A stretch of 64,000 bases of DNA, from contig SDUX01000048.1 in NCBI GenBank assembly GCA_008729055.1, positions 43,268 through 107,267 of the forward strand, read 5' to 3'. This DNA is from Pyropia haitanensis (lineage: Eukaryota; Rhodophyta; Bangiophyceae; Bangiales; Bangiaceae). Made by a program: the position numbers and the translations under genes. The notes under the pieces are model-generated. The model was not told the origin of the DNA, ran no database searches, and saw only the letters and a program-made list of their open reading frames with translations. Of this stretch, positions 61,504-64,000 are shown one piece after another (the stretch's first letter is position 1; the number at the start of each line of letters is the position of its first letter).

Positions 61504-64000
61504 GGCGACTTTCGTCTCAATTTTCTTTGCAGTTTTGGAAACTTCTTGCCCCCAATTGCCCAATTGTGTTCCAATTTGGCCCCCTGTTTGCCCACTTTTT
61601 GCCCACTTCTTGCCCACTTCCTACCCACTTTTGCCCCACTTTTGCCCACTTTTGCCCACTTTTGCGTCTACAGCGATGCTGCACACCATCCGGCGGCCGA
61701 ATTGGCGCGCATACTTCATTCCAGCCATAGATCCGCCGCTCCATGTCGAGGTTCGACCCCCACGGTCGTGCATGGGGTGGTTGACCGCGTCTCACCCACT
61801 TTTGGCCACTGTTGCCCACTTTGCCCACTTTCGCGTGTACAGCAATGCAGCACGCGCTCCGGCGGCCGAATTGGCTCGCATCCTTTATTCCAGCCATACA
61901 TCCGCCCGCTCGACGTCCGAGGTTCCACCCGCACCGTCGTGCATGGGGTGGTTGGCCGACCCGTTCGTTGGCGCGTCCGTTGGATGCAACGAGTGTTTTG
62001 TGGAGCGCCGGTTTCCACGTGTCAATTTTGTGGAATGGTTTTCGCCACGTGGGGGTCCCGACAGCCAGGTGTGACGGTCGGCGACAAAAGTTCCGCCCTC
62101 ACACCGTCCACGCCAGTGTGACGGGCGGAACGCGCAGTGGACAGTTTGGGTGGCGGGGGCGCACTTTGTGGCCACTGTTGGACCACTTTCTGGCGACTTT
62201 CGTCTCAATTTTCTTTGCAGTTTTGGAAACTTCTTGCCCCCAATTGCCCAATTGTGTTCCAATTTGGCCCCCTGTTTGCCCACTTTTTGCCCACTTCTTG
62301 CCCACTTCCTACCCACTTTTGCCCACTTTTGCCCACTTTTGCCCACTTTGCGTCTACAGCGATGCTGCACACCATCCGGCGGCCGAATTGGCGCGCATAC
62401 TTCATTCCAGCCATAGATCCGCCCCGCTCCATGTCCGAGGTTCGACCCCCACGGTCGTGCATGGGGTGGTTGACCGCGTCTCACCCACTTTTGGCCACTG
62501 TTGCCCACTTTTGCCCACTTTCGCGTGTACAGCAATGCAGCACGCGCTCCGGCGGCCGAATTGGCTCGCATCCTTTATTCCAGCCATACATCCGCCGCTC
62601 GACGTCCGAGGTTCCACCCGCACCGTCGTGCATGGGGTGGTTGGCCGACCCGTTCGTTGGCGCGTCCGTTGGATGCAACGAGTGTTTTGTGGAGCGCCGG
62701 TTTCCACGTGTCAATTTTGTGGAATGGTTTTCGCCACGTGGGGGTCCGACAGCCAGGTGTGACGGTCGGCGACAAAAGTTCCGCCTCACACCGTCCACGC
62801 CAGTGTGACGGGCGGAACGCGCAGTGGACAGTTTGGGTGGCGGGGGCGCACTTTGTGGCCACTGTTGGACCACTTTCTGGCGACTTTCGTCTCAATTTTC
62901 TTTGCAGTTTTGGAAACTTCTTGCCCCCAATTGCCCAATTGTGTTCCAATTTGGCCCCCTGTTTGCCCACTTTTTGCCCACTTCTTGCCCACTTCCTACC
63001 CACTTTTGCCCACTTTTGCCCACTTTTGCCCACTTTTGCGTCTACAGCGATGCTGCACACCATCCGGCGGCCGAATTGGCGCGCATACTTCATTCCAGCC
63101 ATAGATCCGCCCGCTCCATGTCCGAGGTTTGACCCCCACGGTCGTGCATGGGGTGGTTGACCGCGTCTCACCCACTTTTGGCCACTGTTGCCCACTTTTG
63201 CCCACTTTCGCGTGTACAGCAATGCAGCACGCGCTCCGGCGGCCGAATTGGCTCGCATCCTTTATTCCAGCCATACATCCGCCCGCTCGACGTCCGAGGT
63301 TCCACCCGCACCGTCGTGCATGGGGTGGTTGGCCGACCCGTTCGTTGGCGGCGTCCGTTGGATGCAACGAGTGTTTGTGGAGCGCCGTTTCCACGTGTCA
63401 ATTTTGTGGAATGGTTTTCGCACGTGGGGGTCCCGACAGCCAGGTGGACGGTCGGCGACAAAAGTTCCGCCCTCACACCGTCCACGCCAGTGTGACGGGC
63501 GGAACGCGCAGTGGACAGTTTGGTGGCGGGCGCACTTTGTGGCCACTGTTGGACACTTTCTGGCGACTTTCGTCTCAATTTTCTTTGCAGTTTTGGAAAC
63601 TTCTTGCCCCAATTGCCCAATTGTGTTCCAATTTGGCCCCCTGTTTGCCCACTTTTTGCCCACTTCTTGCCCACTTCCTACCCACTTTTGCCCACTTTTG
63701 CCCACTTTTGCCCACTTTTGCGTCTACAGCGATGCTGCACACCATCCGGCGGCCGAATTGGCGCGCATACTTCATTCCAGCCATAGATCCGCCCGCTCCA
63801 TGTCGAGGTTCGACCCCCACGGTCGTGCATGGGGTGGTTGACCGCGTCTCACCCACTTTTGGCCACTGTTGCCCACTTTTGCCCACTTTCGCGTGTACAG
63901 CAATGCAGCACGCGCTCCGGCGCCGAATTGGCTCGCATCCTTTATTCCAGCCATACACCGCCCGCTCGACGTCCGAGGTTCCACCCGCACCGTCGTGCAT
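61504..64000 (+). repeat. U94-U97: indel-rich monomers, last one cut by window end
   Basis: U94 (61504), U95 (62192), U96 (62879) and U97 (63562, 439 bp present) are T/TT at s1/s2. Each holds several one-base gains or losses, mostly in homopolymer runs, for example CGGGGGCGC in U94 and U95, CCGCCGCTC, GGGGGTCCGAC, and GCCCCAATT in U97. U96 also has a substitution, GGTTTGACC for GGTTCGACC, in the B-box-like motif. The indel pattern is either array-edge decay or unpolished sequence. Confidence 0.82.

Larger units (their letters stand above)
1..64000 (+). repeat. Satellite array: ~97 head-to-tail monomers, 689 bp period
   Basis: The same sequence returns every 689 bp (for example the segment at 1 recurs at 690, 1379, 2068 and 2757) and fills the window end to end with no orientation switch. 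Spacing is 688 bp where one T is missing at s2, 690 bp once (U47), 517 bp in twelve deleted copies, and irregular in three rough zones. Outside those zones the copies differ at only a handful of recurrent sites, so I saw essentially no private substitutions. The array is cut by both window edges, so its true length is unknown. Low divergence plus shared variants indicates recent amplification or active homogenisation; that is inference. No gene or unique spacer interrupts it, so every stretch without a gene in this window is satellite. Confidence 0.97.

Noticed and set aside
1..64000. CRISPR array
   Set aside because: Repeat lengths of 10, 172 and 689 bp with no unique spacers and no cas genes do not fit.
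1..64000. rDNA intergenic spacer subrepeats
   Set aside because: No rRNA coding sequence or recognisable rDNA promoter appears anywhere in 64 kb; spacers of that length without a gene would be exceptional.
1..64000. Rolling-circle concatemer or purely artefactual tandem of one 689-bp circle
   Set aside because: A copied single circle would not give ordered subtypes, a shared 172-bp deletion class and seven-monomer blocks recurring in the same order.

Overview
The whole window is one tandem satellite DNA array. It starts inside a repeat, ends inside a repeat, and contains no unique flanking sequence. I count about 97 head-to-tail monomers, called U1 to U97 here, all on the same strand. The normal monomer is 689 bp; a one-base deletion gives a 688-bp form, and twelve copies are exactly 517 bp. 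No protein-coding gene, rRNA, tRNA, transposon or CRISPR locus could be supported. Long open frames occur on both strands, but they are a by-product of repeating a GC-rich, stop-poor sequence whose period is not a multiple of three.

Organism: a megabase-style satellite with monomer subtypes, internal subrepeats and higher-order repeats points to a eukaryotic heterochromatic, centromeric or subtelomeric region. The species cannot be read from the sequence. CpG is abundant, which argues against an old, heavily methylated vertebrate satellite.

Monomer layout (U1 coordinates): 1-87 AT/GC-mixed leader; 88-160 seven copies of a 10-11 bp minisatellite (unit like CCCACTTTTG), whose other strand carries a G-quadruplex consensus; 151-280 subrepeat A; 291-331 a second short minisatellite; 323-452 subrepeat B, about 88% identical to A at a constant offset of 172 bp; 453-588 a spacer with two CACGTG palindromes and a small inverted repeat; 589-630 a 15-bp-stem hairpin; 631-689 the end. 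Outside three rough zones nearly all variation lies at four sites: s1 (position 12, C or T), s2 (positions 66-67: TT, CT, TC, or one T missing), s3 (position 465, C or T in a CpG) and s4 (position 682, C or G). A fifth variant is a 172-bp deletion fusing A to B.

Region by region: 1-19286, full-length monomers only, first homogeneous, then dimeric alternation, then mosaic; 19287-19826, a rearranged 540-bp monomer; 19827-32227, entry of the 517-bp form and a five-monomer block present twice; 32917-37044, six apparently identical 688-bp monomers; 41522-55000, three consecutive copies of a seven-monomer higher-order repeat of about 4.48 kb; 55001-60506, full-length mosaic; 60507-64000, degraded and truncated copies with many one-base indels. 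The pattern is that expected of unequal crossing-over and gene conversion acting at three scales: within a monomer (A to B), between monomers (688/689/517), and between multi-monomer blocks.
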